A DNA stretch of 64,000 nt from Adiantum capillus-veneris (lineage: Eukaryota; Streptophyta; Polypodiopsida; Polypodiales; Pteridaceae). Both the position numbers and the translations under genes were made by a program. The DNA lies in the NCBI GenBank assembly GCA_014529385.2, contig CM043958.1:154077293-154141292 (forward strand), written 5' to 3'. Within the stretch, counting starts at the first letter, position 1; the number at the start of each line of letters is the position of its first letter. Below, one piece after another: positions 39,430 to 51,083 of this stretch. The notes beneath the pieces are model-generated. The model saw only the letters and a program-made list of their open reading frames with translations, was not told the DNA's origin and did no database searches.

Positions 39430-41379
39430 GGGACCAAAGTTACATGTGATGTAGTATGTGTATGGCTGATGAGTGACTCTCGATGCTCCAAAATTGTGGT
39501 GATGAGAGTCGCAATGGAGAGCCCACACTGTGGCTGGGAGAGGAAAGTGTATAGGTCTAAGCCATGGCTTAAGATGTGAGAGAAGCAAGTTTGCATGTGA
39601 CCAAAAGCTGAGCAATCTAGTAGTGTGTGGTGCTCAGACTCTCAAACTTGCCGTGAGCATAATGTGCGTAGTCGATCTGACTCTTCTCCATTGCCCCAAC
39701 ACCCTATCTCGCATCGAAGGAAATGGGAGCTAAGCCGAATGGCTGCGATAGTGCGTATCGCCGACAAGGGGATAGGCTCAAGCATGTAAGTGTGAGTACG
39801 GTTTCCTCTTTCAGCGAAGAACATGGTTTTGTAGTTGGGGGCAATATGGGTGGTGTAATGTATGAAGCGTGACCCATCGGATTTCTCCCAAGCCGTAATA
39901 CATTGGCACTGTAGAAAATCTTCATTCACTTGGGAGTCAATTGAAGCATCATGTAGCAAGTGTAATGCATCCCATCTCCCAAACCACTTCTTTATGCCTT
40001 CCATCCATCCCATGCTCAAGATCTTGCTTTTATGCATCTTTTGAGCTTTTTTGCTTGCTTCCCATGCAATTGTAGGAAGTGGATGTGAGGGGTTTTGACC
40101 CATCTTTATCATGTACTCCACAACCCTTTCCATGCCCATATCCTCATTTGGAAGAGGTTCCGACTCAAGAATTAGGAGCATATATGGTGTTTGTGTCTTA
40201 ACTTGGAGAAATTTTGTAAGAAAATGCTTTAGGACATTCTCAAACTCTTTCCAAGTAGACTTTGAGATGCTCCCGCCCCACACTTCAACTCCATAAAGAA
40301 GAACCAGTGTCACCAATGTATCAAAAAGATACTTCTTGAGAATCCAACACTTGATGTTTCCCACACTACACATATTCTCAAGTGCATAATATGCTCTCTT
40401 TCCCGCTTCCAAACGACGCATAGCACATTCATGCCACTTGTGATTGGACAGAACCTCAAGGCCAAGGTACTTAAAGCTCTCAACAACTTCAAGTGTTTCA
40501 TTGTTGTACACAATGCATGGCTTTTCCTTATGGTTGGTTTCAAAAACATAACCTTTGGTTTAGATTCATTCACAATCAACCTGCTATGCAAGCAAAAGTT
40601 CTCAAGGACAACCATAAGCTTTTGTGCATCTTCTAAAGTGTGTGTTAAAAGCACTACATCATTCGCATATAACAAAAGCATGATTACCACATCGCAATAA
40701 TCTTCAATGTCTTCTTCTTGCATAAAATCAAGTACCATTTGTTCCAATCGATCTATGCATAGACCAAAGAGAGTTGGTGACAACGAACATCCTTGATTAA
40801 CCCTAATAGTGCTTACAAAAATTTCTGAAATTTCTCTTCCCATGCGTAATTGTGACAAAATCACCTTCTCATAGATTCGAGAAACCGCAAGCATAAACTC
40901 ACTTGGCACTTTGAGTTCTTTCTTCCTTCTCCACAAATTGTTATGTGGAATCATATCAAAGGCTTTCTTAAAGTCCACAAAACAACAATACAATCGCTTG
41001 TCTTTCAACCGACTTTCCTCCATGAGAACACAAAGAGTGACAAGAGATTATCAATGGTGTTATGGCATCGACAAAAACCCGCTTGTCCTTTTACACGCTT
41101 GTTATTCTCTTCAGTCCAATCACTCAATTTCATCTCCATTATGCACTTAAACAACTTTTCCATAAGAGACCCAATCATTATAGTCCGGTAGTTGTTTACA
41201 TTGTTTACATCCCCTCTTTTATGCAAATACTTAACCCAATTAGTACTCCAATCATAAAGCATACCATGTTGAAGTGCAAAGTTGAACATATCACACATCC
41301 ACTCATGGATAAAATCTCCCGTCCATTTGATCATCTCCGGCTTGACACCTTGAAGATCTCTCACTTTGCAAGTGGCCAC
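39430..41379 (-). pseudogene. LINE reverse transcriptase with C-terminal zinc-finger-like region
   Basis: Three main open stretches. 41379-41005 carries PEMIKW and NNYRTIMIGSLMEKLF. 41023-40310 carries motif A FVDFKKAFDMIPHNNLW, motif B NQGCSLSPTLFGLCIDRLEQM and motif C LLLYANDVVLL, where the usual YADD is YAND. 40511-39642 carries the FKYLGLEV motif, the thumb and a C-terminal IRLSSHFLRCEIGCWG, then LCSRQV. After a frameshift comes EHHTLLDC, completing a Cys/His-rich finger. The YADD to YAND change removes a metal-binding Asp, so the RT would be inactive even without the frameshifts. Confidence 0.85.
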
Positions 41380-41699
41380 TTTTCAAGCCCACCGTATACA
41401 TCCTCAATAGTAAAAAAAGAGGACATACATAGGAGTGAACCATAAGATGACAGTTTTTTAGCATTTTCTTGCTTATATAATTACCTACAATGTGTATACA
41501 TATCCACAAAACTCAAGTTACCAAAATTCTCAACTGCTTGCCCCTCAAGTTTCTCTAAAATCTTTCACATGCATGTATCTTTTCTTGGACTTGAAAAAGT
41601 TGTTGCTTTACTTCCCATCTTCTTATCTTCTTTTGAATCAATGCCTTGTATGTATGCATATGACTTTGATAGTTGTCTTTGTCTATAGTTGCATCAAGC

Positions 41700-42926
41700 T
41701 TTATCTTCAAGGACGTTCGAGCATCTTAACATTCTTTATCAAACCACCTTTTGCTTGATCTATCTTTGTTGATACCATGGAGATGCTTTATAGAAAAGCA
41801 TTCTTCAGCACAAGAACAAATAACTTTCTTGAAAGCTTCCCATTTAGTTTTCAATGGTACGTCATATTGAAGCTTTGTTATCCATAACTTTTGCTCAACC
41901 AATTCAACGTACATTGGTGTCCGTTTAAAATCCATACATAGTGATAATTTCTCTTTGCTTTGGCTGAGATTATCATGCTTAGTTGCTTCTTCACATCAAA
42001 AGTCAATACATAAGGTACGATGGTTGGATTCTGGGATCCATTGGCCAAACAAAAAACTCTTTATGCGATACATGATGGCTCCAAAGAGTAGCATATAGTC
42101 AATCACGTTGTCCCCATTATATTTCCTACATGTAAATCCATTGGTTCCACTCCACAAATATGCACCATTGGCAATGAGCATACCCGTGATATTACGCATG
42201 TGTAAAAGTAACTATCCATAGTGATTCGACTCTTTCTCATCCATTGAAGTACGATCGTACAAGTGAACTTTCTCCAACTCTCTTGAAATGTATGACACAT
42301 CAAATTGTTGAGTATCATGTTACAATGTTTTTGTGCGAGCATTCATATCCCCAAATACAATAACATCACCTTCGCCTTTGAAATAAGCAATGTCCTCTTT
42401 TAAATCAAAAAATGGATGATCTCTATCCATGCAAACATAGAAGGGGAAATCATGATGAGGAATGTAGCAACCGGCTACAAAAATAGGTGGTCTTTTTTGT
42501 GTCATAATTTTCAGCCATACATAACGTTTGTACTTGTTATCTTTCACAATTGATACAAAATTTTTCAATTCTTTTTTAACCATACATACCACCCCTCCTT
42601 ACCCTCTTCGTTGCTTGAGATTCTTTGACCACATCAATGAATGTTCATCCTCCAAGTCGTTAATCTTTTGTGTATCATGCTCTCAAGTTTCAACAAGAAG
42701 TACAACATCGACTTTGCTTGTTAGTTCATCAATGCCAACCTCCGCATTCCATGTACATTACAATTCCAAAAGCATATTTTCAATTGTAACTTGGTCTCAT
42801 AGATCACGCATCCCTATTTGCTCAAGGGACTTGCCTCCTCCTTGGACACATTTTCTTTGTGAGAGATCTTCTTGTTTTTCTTATTCTTTTTCTCATATGT
42901 CTTGCGACGCATATTTTGTTGTTTAA
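41700..42926 (-). pseudogene. LINE AP-endonuclease domain
   Basis: The segment 42592-42320 has VAGCYIPH and IVFGDMNAR, the phosphoesterase motifs of LINE endonucleases. The segment 42199-41996 has NVIDYMLL and ESNHRTL, where the usual catalytic SDH reads SNH. Further sequence down to 41726 carries the endonuclease-RT linker. The enzyme would nick the target to prime reverse transcription. Frameshifts and the lost Asp make it inactive. Confidence 0.75.
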
Positions 42927-43450
42927 TAGTGCAATCTTAACATACAAAACATTTTGTATCCCTCGAATAGATCCAACTATTATCAAGGATAATCTTTCGT
43001 TTGGTCTCATCTGGCATAGTACATACAGTTGGCCGTTCTCTGAATCGAGGAGCTCCTTTTCCTTCCCCACTTTATGTACTCCATAGACCATAACTCCGGG
43101 AATACCAAAGTAAGTTTTAAAGAAATCTTCGATTACAATGGTAACATAAGGTGGTATCTCTAACTTCTCTTCAAAAGTTCCATGAATAACAATGTTCTTG
43201 GAACGTCGGTCCCATTCCTACAACTCCTCCACATCCACATTTTCAACATTCTTTGTTTGAACCATAGCTTACACGAGTGAAGAATTAGGAACCACATTGT
43301 TACCACATACATCAGTCCAAGACTTGTTTGTGCATACATTTTTCATGGCGCATACATCCCGACTCATGGTGTCAAATTTCTCCTCTTTCAATACATGGTC
43401 ATGCTCTACTTTGCTCATGCTCTCCTTCAAAACATTCAAGTCCACAAGAG
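42822..43450 (-). pseudogene. Possible 5' ORF of the LINE
   Basis: The minus-strand open stretch 43091-42822 begins VYGVHKVGKEKELLDSENGQL and ends in a basic region (HMRKRIRKTRRS). Its position upstream of the endonuclease and its basic end fit a LINE ORF1 or N-terminal region, but no RNA-binding motif is certain. Confidence 0.35.
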
Positions 43451-44140
43451 AACGTTAACATTATAATTTCCACATCATTAAGATGATGCTAGTGGTGGCA
43501 CTGTTTCATGTGTACCCAATGTTACTAGCCACGGCCCTTGAGGAGGATCGAGCAATGGCGACAGTCACTAGCCAATATATTAGACACATCATTTAAATTT
43601 TCATACAAGAAATGTTTTTGGAATGGATTGATTGAAGGGTATGTGAATCGAGGTAAGACAAAGGAGTGTTGGATTGTTTTAGGTGAATGCAATGCGAAGG
43701 CGTCCCTTAGTGCAATTTACCTATGCTTGGCTCTTGAGCACATGTTGCATTATTGAATGTATTCTCTTCGTAATGTTTTCTAATGAAGTGCATTAATCCC
43801 GGTGTATGGCAACATAGCAAGGGGGAAGAAGCTCTAGGAGGTTTTCAGAAAATACATACGAGTCCCCTTTCTCTAGATGTAATTACTAATCACGTATGCG
43901 TGCATGTGCAAGTTGTACCAGCACTCGTGAACGTCATGCTGGACATGCATGACATTATAAAAGCATAAATAAAGAACTCTCTTTATCACTTAAAAATGAT
44001 GTTTCTTCATCCATCCCGTGGAAGGCGGCGGACAAGGCGCATTTGCAATTGGTGCTAGGCTAGATAATTTAGGCAAATCGGCATTGGCAAAAAGTAAAAC
44101 TCTCTCAGCGAAAACCTGAGTCCCTGAGATGGACAAGAGG
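43451..44140. other. Spacer downstream of CYP74
   Basis: No coding motif. It would hold the 3' UTR of the minus-strand CYP74 gene; I saw no textbook AATAAA on the minus strand close to the stop. Confidence 0.4.
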
Positions 44141-45783
44141 CTACACGGCTGGGCGCGGAGTGAGGGAGGCGAGGGTGTGGGTGACACTGTTGCCCCGAAC
44201 CAGCGGAGGGAGGGCCGAGAAGGAGTCGTAGCGGAGGAAGAGGGAGGCCAGAAAGGCTTGCGCAAGCAAGGGCACCAGCTGGTTGGCGGCACACTGCTTG
44301 TTGGCGACAGAGGGCTCCCCATCAGCGGGGCCGTTCCCCCACAGCACATGCTTTACCATCGTCTCGCCTTCCTCTCCCACAAATCTCCAAACCTTGAATG
44401 TCTCCGCGCTCTCCCCAAAGATGATCGGATCCCGCACCGCCACCGGCTGGCAGCCGCCCAGCACATCCCCCTTCTTCACCTCAAACCGGGCCTCATGCGA
44501 TTCGATCACCATGTCTACCTTTGCCACACCATACTGATACGGCACAGGCGGCTCCATCCTCAGCACTTCGAACACCGCCGACCTCACCAATGGCATCCTC
44601 CTCAAAGCCCCCACACTCATCGTCCCTCCCTCCGCCCTCACTGCCTCCCGCACCTCCCTTGCCATCTCTGCTTTCACCTCCTCGCTCTCCCTACCCACAT
44701 AGCTCACTATCCATGGCAGTAATATGTTCAACCCTCCAAAAGCATTAAAGCCCGTGAAGAAAATGATGTTGTGCAGTGCATCCTCCTTTTCTATCCCAAA
44801 TTGCTTCTCAGCTTCATCCAAGAGTTCGCCCCCATGCTTCCGGCAAAAGCTCTCGATCCTCTTGTAGAAAATGGCTACGAGGAGAAAGGGGATTCTGAAG
44901 TTATGAAGAATCAGCTCCTCCAGAAGATGGGGCAAACCGACACTTGCAATAGGGACGAGCTGTGGCCCAAGCCATGCACTGAATGCAGTCGGAGTAAGCC
45001 CATCTGCAGATGGATCTGCGCCAAAGAGTGTTCTAATCAACACATTAAGGGCAACTTGCCCTGTCTCACTGGAGATTTCGAATCCTTCGGGCTTCGCTGC
45101 AAGCTTTGCCTCCCATGATGCAAAGATCTCCATTGTTGCCCTGTGTGTCTCTGGGATCCACCGGCTGGCCTTTGCTTTCAGCACAGACATAATGAAAGAC
45201 TTGAGCTTTGTATGCCGCTCCTCAGATGGATCCAAGTAGACGCAGGGCCGAATGCCGCCATAAAACGAGGTTCGGGGCATGTAATTGGCTAGCAACACAT
45301 CTTTCTTCTCTACCTGTGCAGTGGTAGTCATCAAGAACAGTGTGAAATTCAGGACCAAAGTTACGCATTACAAAATCATGGCCAAAGCCTTTAACTCCAA
45401 GATTAGAAACAAGACCATTTGAAGCTGTTTGAGCATTGATCTGCAAGGAAGAAGTATTTTGATGGACGTCTTACCTTGTCCATGTCGAAGAGGACAGGGA
45501 AGCTCTTCTGGTCGAGAAGCATGATGACCCTGTTGGCAGCAAAAGCGGGCGGGCTGGGCGGCACGTGAGTCCGAAAGACAGTGCTCTTGAACTTCTTGCG
45601 GCGACTCGCCCAGTACTCCTTTTCTCCTTGAAACCAGAAGAAGTCCAGGCGATCCTTGATGGCGCCCAGCACAGGAAGCCCATACCCACCCGGAATGTCA
45701 CGAAGGGGTAGCTGCTTCTCTACATCAGGCGGGGGGGCAGGGACAGGCGCATGAGTGGAAGCAGGAGGAGGCGTAGCTGCCAT
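44141..45783 (-). CDS. CYP74: CYP74-family cytochrome P450 (allene oxide synthase/hydroperoxide lyase type)
   Basis: CYP74 enzymes rearrange or cleave fatty-acid hydroperoxides in oxylipin (jasmonate, green-leaf volatile) synthesis without O2 or a reductase. Exon 1 is 45783-45475 (103 codons) and exon 2 is 45313-44141 (390 codons and stop), giving 493 residues. The intron 45474-45314 has donor AAG|GTAAGA and acceptor TGCACAG|GT, phase 0. N-terminal marks are LPLRDIPGGYGLPVLGAIKD and SFPVLFDMDK, then VEKKDVLLANYMP after the splice. The I-helix motif FNAFGG is at residues 292-297, lacking the P450 oxygen-activating Thr as expected. ExxR (EVLR) is at 352-355. The haem Cys lies in NKQCA at residue 444 (codon 44293-44291). 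No stop or frameshift is seen, and GC content is higher than its surroundings. The 20-residue Pro-rich N-terminus is not an obvious transit peptide. AOS, HPL or divinyl ether synthase activity cannot be settled by eye. Confidence 0.93.
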
Positions 45784-45843
45784 CGATGTGTGGCACGGTA
45801 CTCAGTGCACGAGATACTTACTAGCCTTTCACATGAGGCTATG

Positions 45844-45954
45844 CTAGTAGGAAAGACTCGACTCTCGAGAGAGCTCCAAATATCCGAGTAATCCATCGCA
45901 GAAGAGACTGAGTCACACGATCCGCGCCAGGTCAGCGCGCCCACTGCCCATAAC
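45844..45954 (-). promoter_or_regulatory. CYP74 upstream segment, proximal copy
   Basis: A 111-bp segment starting 61 bp upstream of the start codon, repeated at 46564-46673. It contains TGAGTCA (45909-45915), a bZIP core. A TGACG core on the minus strand lies at its distal edge (45953-45957). Such sites occur in stress- and jasmonate-responsive plant promoters, but function here is inference. Confidence 0.55.
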
Positions 45955-45981
45955 GTCATTAACGTACTGTAGGCTATGCTA

Positions 45982-46562
45982 GGTACCCCCACACGGTGAA
46001 GGGTAATTTGTTACATGAGTAAAATTACCACCACATGTCGTGGCCACACGTGACAGAAAGTCCGTTATTGTTATTTTGAGAGGGGGTAGAGCAACTGCAC
46101 CCATTTGGGCTCCAGTTAGCTCAATCTCATTCGGTAACCAGCAATAATAAACATTGGGATCTTCTAGATTGCCTACGGATGAGTGAAATGCCTCTAGATT
46201 TTTTAAATCTCTCTAAGTTTTTAGTCTTTTCCATCGTTAGCATTTATTCCCAGCTCGTTGAGAGCATCAAAAGAAGTGCAAGTGATGTAAAAAAAAATCA
46301 AAAGATGTGTATGATTGATTTTTTTATTATATTCCTTTATTCAAACTTTTGAACTTTTCTTTCACTAAAGATTTAAAAAAGCTATTCAAAAACCATCAGC
46401 GCCACACTAACTCCATTTTCTCTCACTCACTTTCTCTCTCAACCCCAAGTTATTTTTACCGTGTGATCGTGAGGGAGAATGGGTTGAAGGGGTCAAATCA
46501 ATATTCTCGAGTTTTTAGGGGGGTAATTCAAAACAGCTAAGCCCCCTGTGTGTGGGGGTACC
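45982..46562. mobile_element. Small element with 13-bp inverted termini
   Basis: Perfect 13-bp inverted repeats GGTACCCCCACAC (45982-45994) and its complement (46550-46562) bound 581 bp of AT-rich non-coding DNA. It sits between the two copies of the CYP74 upstream segment. It is probably a MITE-like insertion; no transposase is present. Confidence 0.55.
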
Positions 46563-46563
46563 C

Positions 46564-46673
46564 CTAGTAGGAGAGACTCGACAGCTCCAAATATCCAAGT
46601 AATCCATCGCAAAAGAGACTGAGTCACATGATCCGCATCTGCGCCATGCATCAACGCGCCCACTGCCCATAAC
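46564..46673 (-). repeat. CYP74 upstream segment, distal copy
   Basis: 110 bp matching 45844-45954 in the same orientation (CTAGTAGG through CCACTGCCCATAAC), with some indels. TGAGTCA is kept at 46620-46626 while the TGACG core is lost. Confidence 0.85.
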
Positions 46674-47104
46674 ATGAACTATAGTCGGTAGTCTGTATTA
46701 ACAAGGCTAGAAAAAACAATTTTTCCTAACCAAAGAAAATAAGGGCAAACTTGAAACTCTTCCGGTTTTTAGGACAAAATTAGAAGCTTTTGCCGGTAAT
46801 TACACTAAAACTTGTGAAAATTCTCCGGTTTTCTTAAAGGCAAGCTCAAAATGTAACCGGGATTTTAGGATTTCAATCGGTTAAAATACACAAGACCCCG
46901 GTTTTTTTCTAACACTAGTCTGTAAACCGGCCAGGACCTTTCCACCCATGGGCGGTCACTTTCAGACAGTCGCTTCCATGAAGGGGTCCACTATCCAGAC
47001 TCCCACCTGTCTAAAAGAAGTCTCCATCTACATGGAAACTATTTCAACAAGCTCGCTCTCTTACCAATGGGCTGCAATGCACACTTTGCAATGGCTAATC
47101 CTAT

Positions 47105-47155
<51 letters not shown>

Positions 47156-47160
47156 GCTCA
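46674..47160. other. Spacer, no gene seen; (CT)n tract
   Basis: Non-coding, with a (CT)n tract at 47111-47150. Confidence 0.5.
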
Positions 47161-47185
47161 CATTTAGGAGATTTAGATATTGATT

Positions 47186-48711
47186 ATTATGACATTACCT
47201 CTCCTAAATGATTTTCTCATGTTAAACTGATCATTTACGATGGGGAAGTGCCAGGGGAGAAAAAGATAGAATATTGGTTAAGCTAGCACACCGGCCACAG
47301 TAGAGATCCAAAGGAGCCATGTGCAATAATGGGCTTAAAAGACCCTAAGGTTCATCCCATTAAGACTTCCAAAATGCTAATGTTCCAAAATTCAAAGGTT
47401 GTGTCCAAAGGTCAAACTTTGGGAAAATTGGATGCTTTGTGTGTGCCCCAAAAGTCTTTAGCAATCCCTACATAGGAGGGGGCGAGCCTTGCTTGTAGGG
47501 GATGAGAGAGAAAGTCACACACACACACACACACACAAGCTCCTTTTACACAAAGGGAATGAGGGACACATGTCAGCTCCCTAGCCCAGATGCCCACAAG
47601 GTGTACCCAATTCCTATTGGATGGCCTTGGAGGTGGACCAATGAGAATTAGGCTAGAGTAAATCTAGTTTAACTAATTTAAAAACACTTAATAAAAGAAC
47701 CAATGAGAATTAAGTCCTCTAGAAGACTCTTGGACAGTCTCCCAAGGGGTCCAATGAGCATTCAACAGCCCGATGGCTTGCCTGATTCCTATTGGCCAGG
47801 AGGCAAAGGGGTCCAATGAGAATTTAGTTGAATTATTAAATTACCTAAAGCTCTCACAAAAGGGGAAAGGGGGACACATGTCAGAAGGCTATCACTTATG
47901 CTGCTTAATTGTCATTGGCTAGCCCTAGGGAGGTCCAATGAGAGGGTAGCATGAGCAAATAGCAAGAGGGGTCGACCAAAGAGAGAGAGGGGGCTGATTT
48001 TTGCTAGGCATTATCACACACACACTCACACAATCTCATGTGTGAAGTAAAGAAGACTCTCTCTCCTTCTCAAGCTTTAATGGAAAGCTTATCACCTACT
48101 CCAAGCTTGTGAGAAGGGAGGCCTACACCAACAACTCTTGGCTTTGTGATGCAAATCCAACCAAGAGTTAAGCTTCAATGCATGCTCATCTCCTCTACCA
48201 TGCTAATTACTAAGCTAAGCTATGCTAATATGAGTGATTATGTGAGGAGATGTACATCTTTCTCGTAAGAATACTCCTTCTTCCTCTCAATCTACTCTCA
48301 TACCCCGCTAGCTCTCACCATCTTCGAAGGTGTGTGAGGTCTTGGGTCTGAGACCGGAGACAATTGATGTTGTGGTTGATAAGTGTTTTGCTTGGTGCAT
48401 GAAGCTTTCATCTTCATTGCACTAGCTAGTCTTGAAGGAACACAAAGAATTGTATTGTACAATATCTCTCTTGATGGGAGAAACCATAATACAAAGCCTT
48501 TTGGAGGGGGGACCGGGTCCATGTAAATCCGGTCCTCAACTGTTGTCAATAGCTTAATTTCTCTCTCTTTTGAAAGTATTGTTCATGCTATCTAACTAGG
48601 TGTTATTCTTTTTGTTTCTCTCTCCACCCAAGCACTCTTGTAATTCTCATTAGGAATCTATTCTGATGAAATGCCCGCTATGTTCATGCTAATTTCAGCT
48701 ACACAATGTAA
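47186..48711 (-). repeat. LTR of the chromodomain gypsy family, inverted copy
   Basis: Matches the LTR at 54434 in reverse orientation at high identity, including the (CA)n tract at 47517-47537 and the stretch near 48500 reverse-complementary to 54640. It lacks about the first 24 bp of the LTR and meets the plus-oriented LTR start to form a long hairpin. A second, smaller fold-back (CATTTAGGAG at 47161, CTCCTAAATG near 47202) sits at its left edge. Confidence 0.82.
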
Positions 48712-49032
48712 CATTTAATGACCTAAAAACTTACATTGTGTAGCTGAAATTAGCATGAACATAGCGGGCATTTCATCAGAATAGATTCCTAATGAGAATT
48801 ACAAGAGTGCTTGGGTGGAGAGAGCAACAAAAAGCATAACACCTAGTTAGATAGCATGAACAATACTTTCAAAAGAGAGATAAATTAAGCTATTGACAAC
48901 AGTTGAGGACCGGATTTACATGGACCCGGTCCCCCCTCCAAAAGGCTTTGTATTATGGTTTCTTCCATCAAGAGAGACATTGTACAATACAATTCTTTGT
49001 GTTCCTTCAAGACTAGCTAGTGCAATGAAGAT
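48409..49032. repeat. Inverted repeat with 300-bp arms and a 19-nt loop
   Basis: The arms 48409-48711 and 48731-49032 are near-perfect reverse complements around the loop 48712-48730. They are the start of the gypsy LTR in opposite orientations. Confidence 0.9.
48707..49032 (-). repeat. Truncated 3' LTR of the chromovirus
   Basis: Starts TGTAACATTTAATG like 54434 and matches it for about 326 bp, then stops at GCAATGAAGATG. Confidence 0.82.
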
Positions 49033-49179
49033 GTGACGTCGTCTCCGCAAACTTGATCTAAGCATGAATACTACTTCATTTTTGTGGACAATAAAGAAAA
49101 AGAGAGTCTTATAAGACAAAAACTTTGTTCATTTTTAACATTTTGTACATTTGTTTACTCTTGGGAAGCATTGTAAGCA

Positions 49180-50698
49180 TTGACAAGGTTTAGGTTATCC
49201 TTTAATTGTATGCTTTGCATCCATCTAGCATCTTCAAAAGGATAATTCTTAAACTTAATAAGATATCGTTGGATAGTCTTACCGCCTCTTAGTACCTTGT
49301 CTTCATGTCAGAGAATGGACTCGGGCTGCAACACCTCTTCTTTGTCCTCGATCTCCGATGGGTCTTCAGTAGTTGGTTCTTGAGGTGGCTCTCCTTTGTA
49401 AGTCTTTAATAGGCTCACATGGAAAGCATTGTGTATGAGCCAATGATTGGGCAACTTGAGTTGATAGGCCATCTCATTGATTGGCCTAAGAATCTGGAAG
49501 GGACCATAGTACCTTTTTGCTAGTTTAGCATAGTACTTTTGGTGTCCTGTAGGATTCTTGCCCGTCGTGTGCCTTAATCGAGCTTTGGGAAATTTTAATA
49601 AGACCCAATCGTTTTCTTTAAAGGCTTGGGCTCTTCTGTGCTTGTCAGCAGAGCAGTCTTTTGCCTTTGTTGTGAGATAGAGATAGCATCCTTAATCTTT
49701 TGAAAATATTCTTATAGGTTTCGGCTATACTCATCTGCAGCGAAGATCTTCCCATGTACCTTAAGTAGCAAGGGACTTTTTGATCTTCCCTCAATTACCT
49801 CGAACGGTGCTTTTCCCGTGGAAGTATGTACAGTGTTATTGTAAGCATACTCCACTAAGGGTAAGTACTTCTCCCATTGGGATCTTTGATCTACTTCCGT
49901 TACATAGGCTTTTAGTAGATCGAGAATTGTTAGGTTAGCTATTTCACTTTGGCCATCCGTTTGTGGATGATAGGCCGAAGAGAAGTTTAGCCTTGTTGCT
50001 AAATTCTCAAAGAGACCCTTCCAGAAATTACTGGTCATTCTAGGATCTCTATCCGACACTATGGACATTGGCAAGCCATGGTACTTGAAAATTTGTGAAA
50101 TGAAGAGGGTTGCCATTTGATGGGCTTTGATAGTCTTTTTGACAGGTATAAAATGAGCTTGTTTAATGAACCTGTTAACTATTGTCCATATTCCCGTATT
50201 CCCATGGATAGACTTAGGCAATCCAAAGATAAAATCCACGGATATGCTCTCCCATGGTGAATTAGGGATTGGCAAGGGTTGAAGCAATCCAGGTTGCTTC
50301 CCTCCATCAAATTTTGTCTTTTGGCATACCACACATTTAGAAACATACTCTTGTACGTTCACTTTCATGGTAGGCCAATAGAAATATGTTTCAATTCCCT
50401 TTAAGGTAGACTGAATCCCTCTATGCCCCGCATAAGGAGGAGCATGAGATTCATACATTACTTTCTCACGTAGTGAGTTAGTAACGCATAGTCTCCCTGA
50501 TGCAAGGGCTGAAATCACATCTCTAAAATCGGGATCAATAGCATACTCATCTGTCATTGAATATAGATCATTGTGAGTTGCTATGGAAACCGCATTCACT
50601 CTCGGCCGTCTTGAGAGTGCATCAGCTACTTGATTATGCTTGCAAGCAATGTGAGCAATATGAAAATGAAATTGCGAAAGGAAATTTGCCCACCTCAT
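49180..50698 (-). pseudogene. Chromovirus RNase H end, integrase and chromodomain
   Basis: The 50698-49712 frame starts at the end of RNase H (ADALSRRP) and holds the integrase. The zinc module is HAPPYAGHRG with CVVCQKTK, followed by VDFIFGLP (Asp), VSDRDPRMTSNFW (Asp) and PQTDGQSEIANL (Glu). After frame loss near 49700 a GPF-like segment ([17 protein letters not shown]) and [12 protein letters not shown] are read. After one TGA comes the chromodomain: EDKVLRGG, QRYLIKFKNYPFEDARWM, ending near 49200. Chromodomains steer insertion to marked chromatin. All catalytic residues look present, but frames are broken. Confidence 0.88.
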
Positions 50699-51083
50699 TT
50701 GTTTGTCGGAGAGCCTTAAGACTTTGGTGATCCGTTCGCAGAATGAAAGGAGTCCCCAATAAATAGTGCTTCCATGAGTCTAAGGCATGTAGAACTGCAA
50801 GGAGTTCCTTTTCATATATGCCTAGAGCTTGCTCAACAGGGTCAAGCCTTTGACTTTCATAGCCTATGGCATGTCCTTCTTGAAGCAAAACAGCTCTAAG
50901 GCAATCACCACAAGCATCACATTGGACCTCAAATGGTTTTGAGAGATCCGGTAGTGTAAGCACAGGTTGAGAGATAAGCTTTTCGAAAGCATTTTTCTCC
51001 TTAGCAGACCATGTATACCTAACGCTTTTCTTTGTTAGGTCATGTAATGGTCCTGCAATTTGTGAGAACTTTCTATGAAGCAT
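50634..51083 (-). pseudogene. Chromovirus RNase H
   Basis: Minus-strand frame with KPFEVQCDACGD (Asp), YEKELLAVLHALDSWKHYL (Glu) and LRTDHQSLKAL (Asp), the RNase H catalytic set. A frameshift separates it from the integrase frame that overlaps its end, and a stop separates it from RT. Confidence 0.85.

Larger units (their letters stand above)
39430..43450 (-). mobile_element. LINE-type non-LTR retrotransposon, decayed
   Basis: Minus-strand element with an AP-type endonuclease, reverse transcriptase and C-terminal zinc-finger-like region in the usual LINE order. It has no LTRs. Its 5' boundary is unclear (about 43450), and no target duplication was found by eye. Confidence 0.8.

Noticed and set aside
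44055-44748. Open frames overlapping CYP74 exon 2 on the plus strand and in another minus frame
   Set aside because: Shadows of the GC-rich CYP74 coding sequence with no recognisable domain.
46493-46675. Small minus-strand frame similar to one at 45720-45992
   Set aside because: The similarity comes from the duplicated upstream segment; neither frame shows coding character.
48298-48549. An 83-codon frame that recurs at 54617-54868
   Set aside because: It recurs because both lie in copies of the same LTR; no start context or domain supports a gene.
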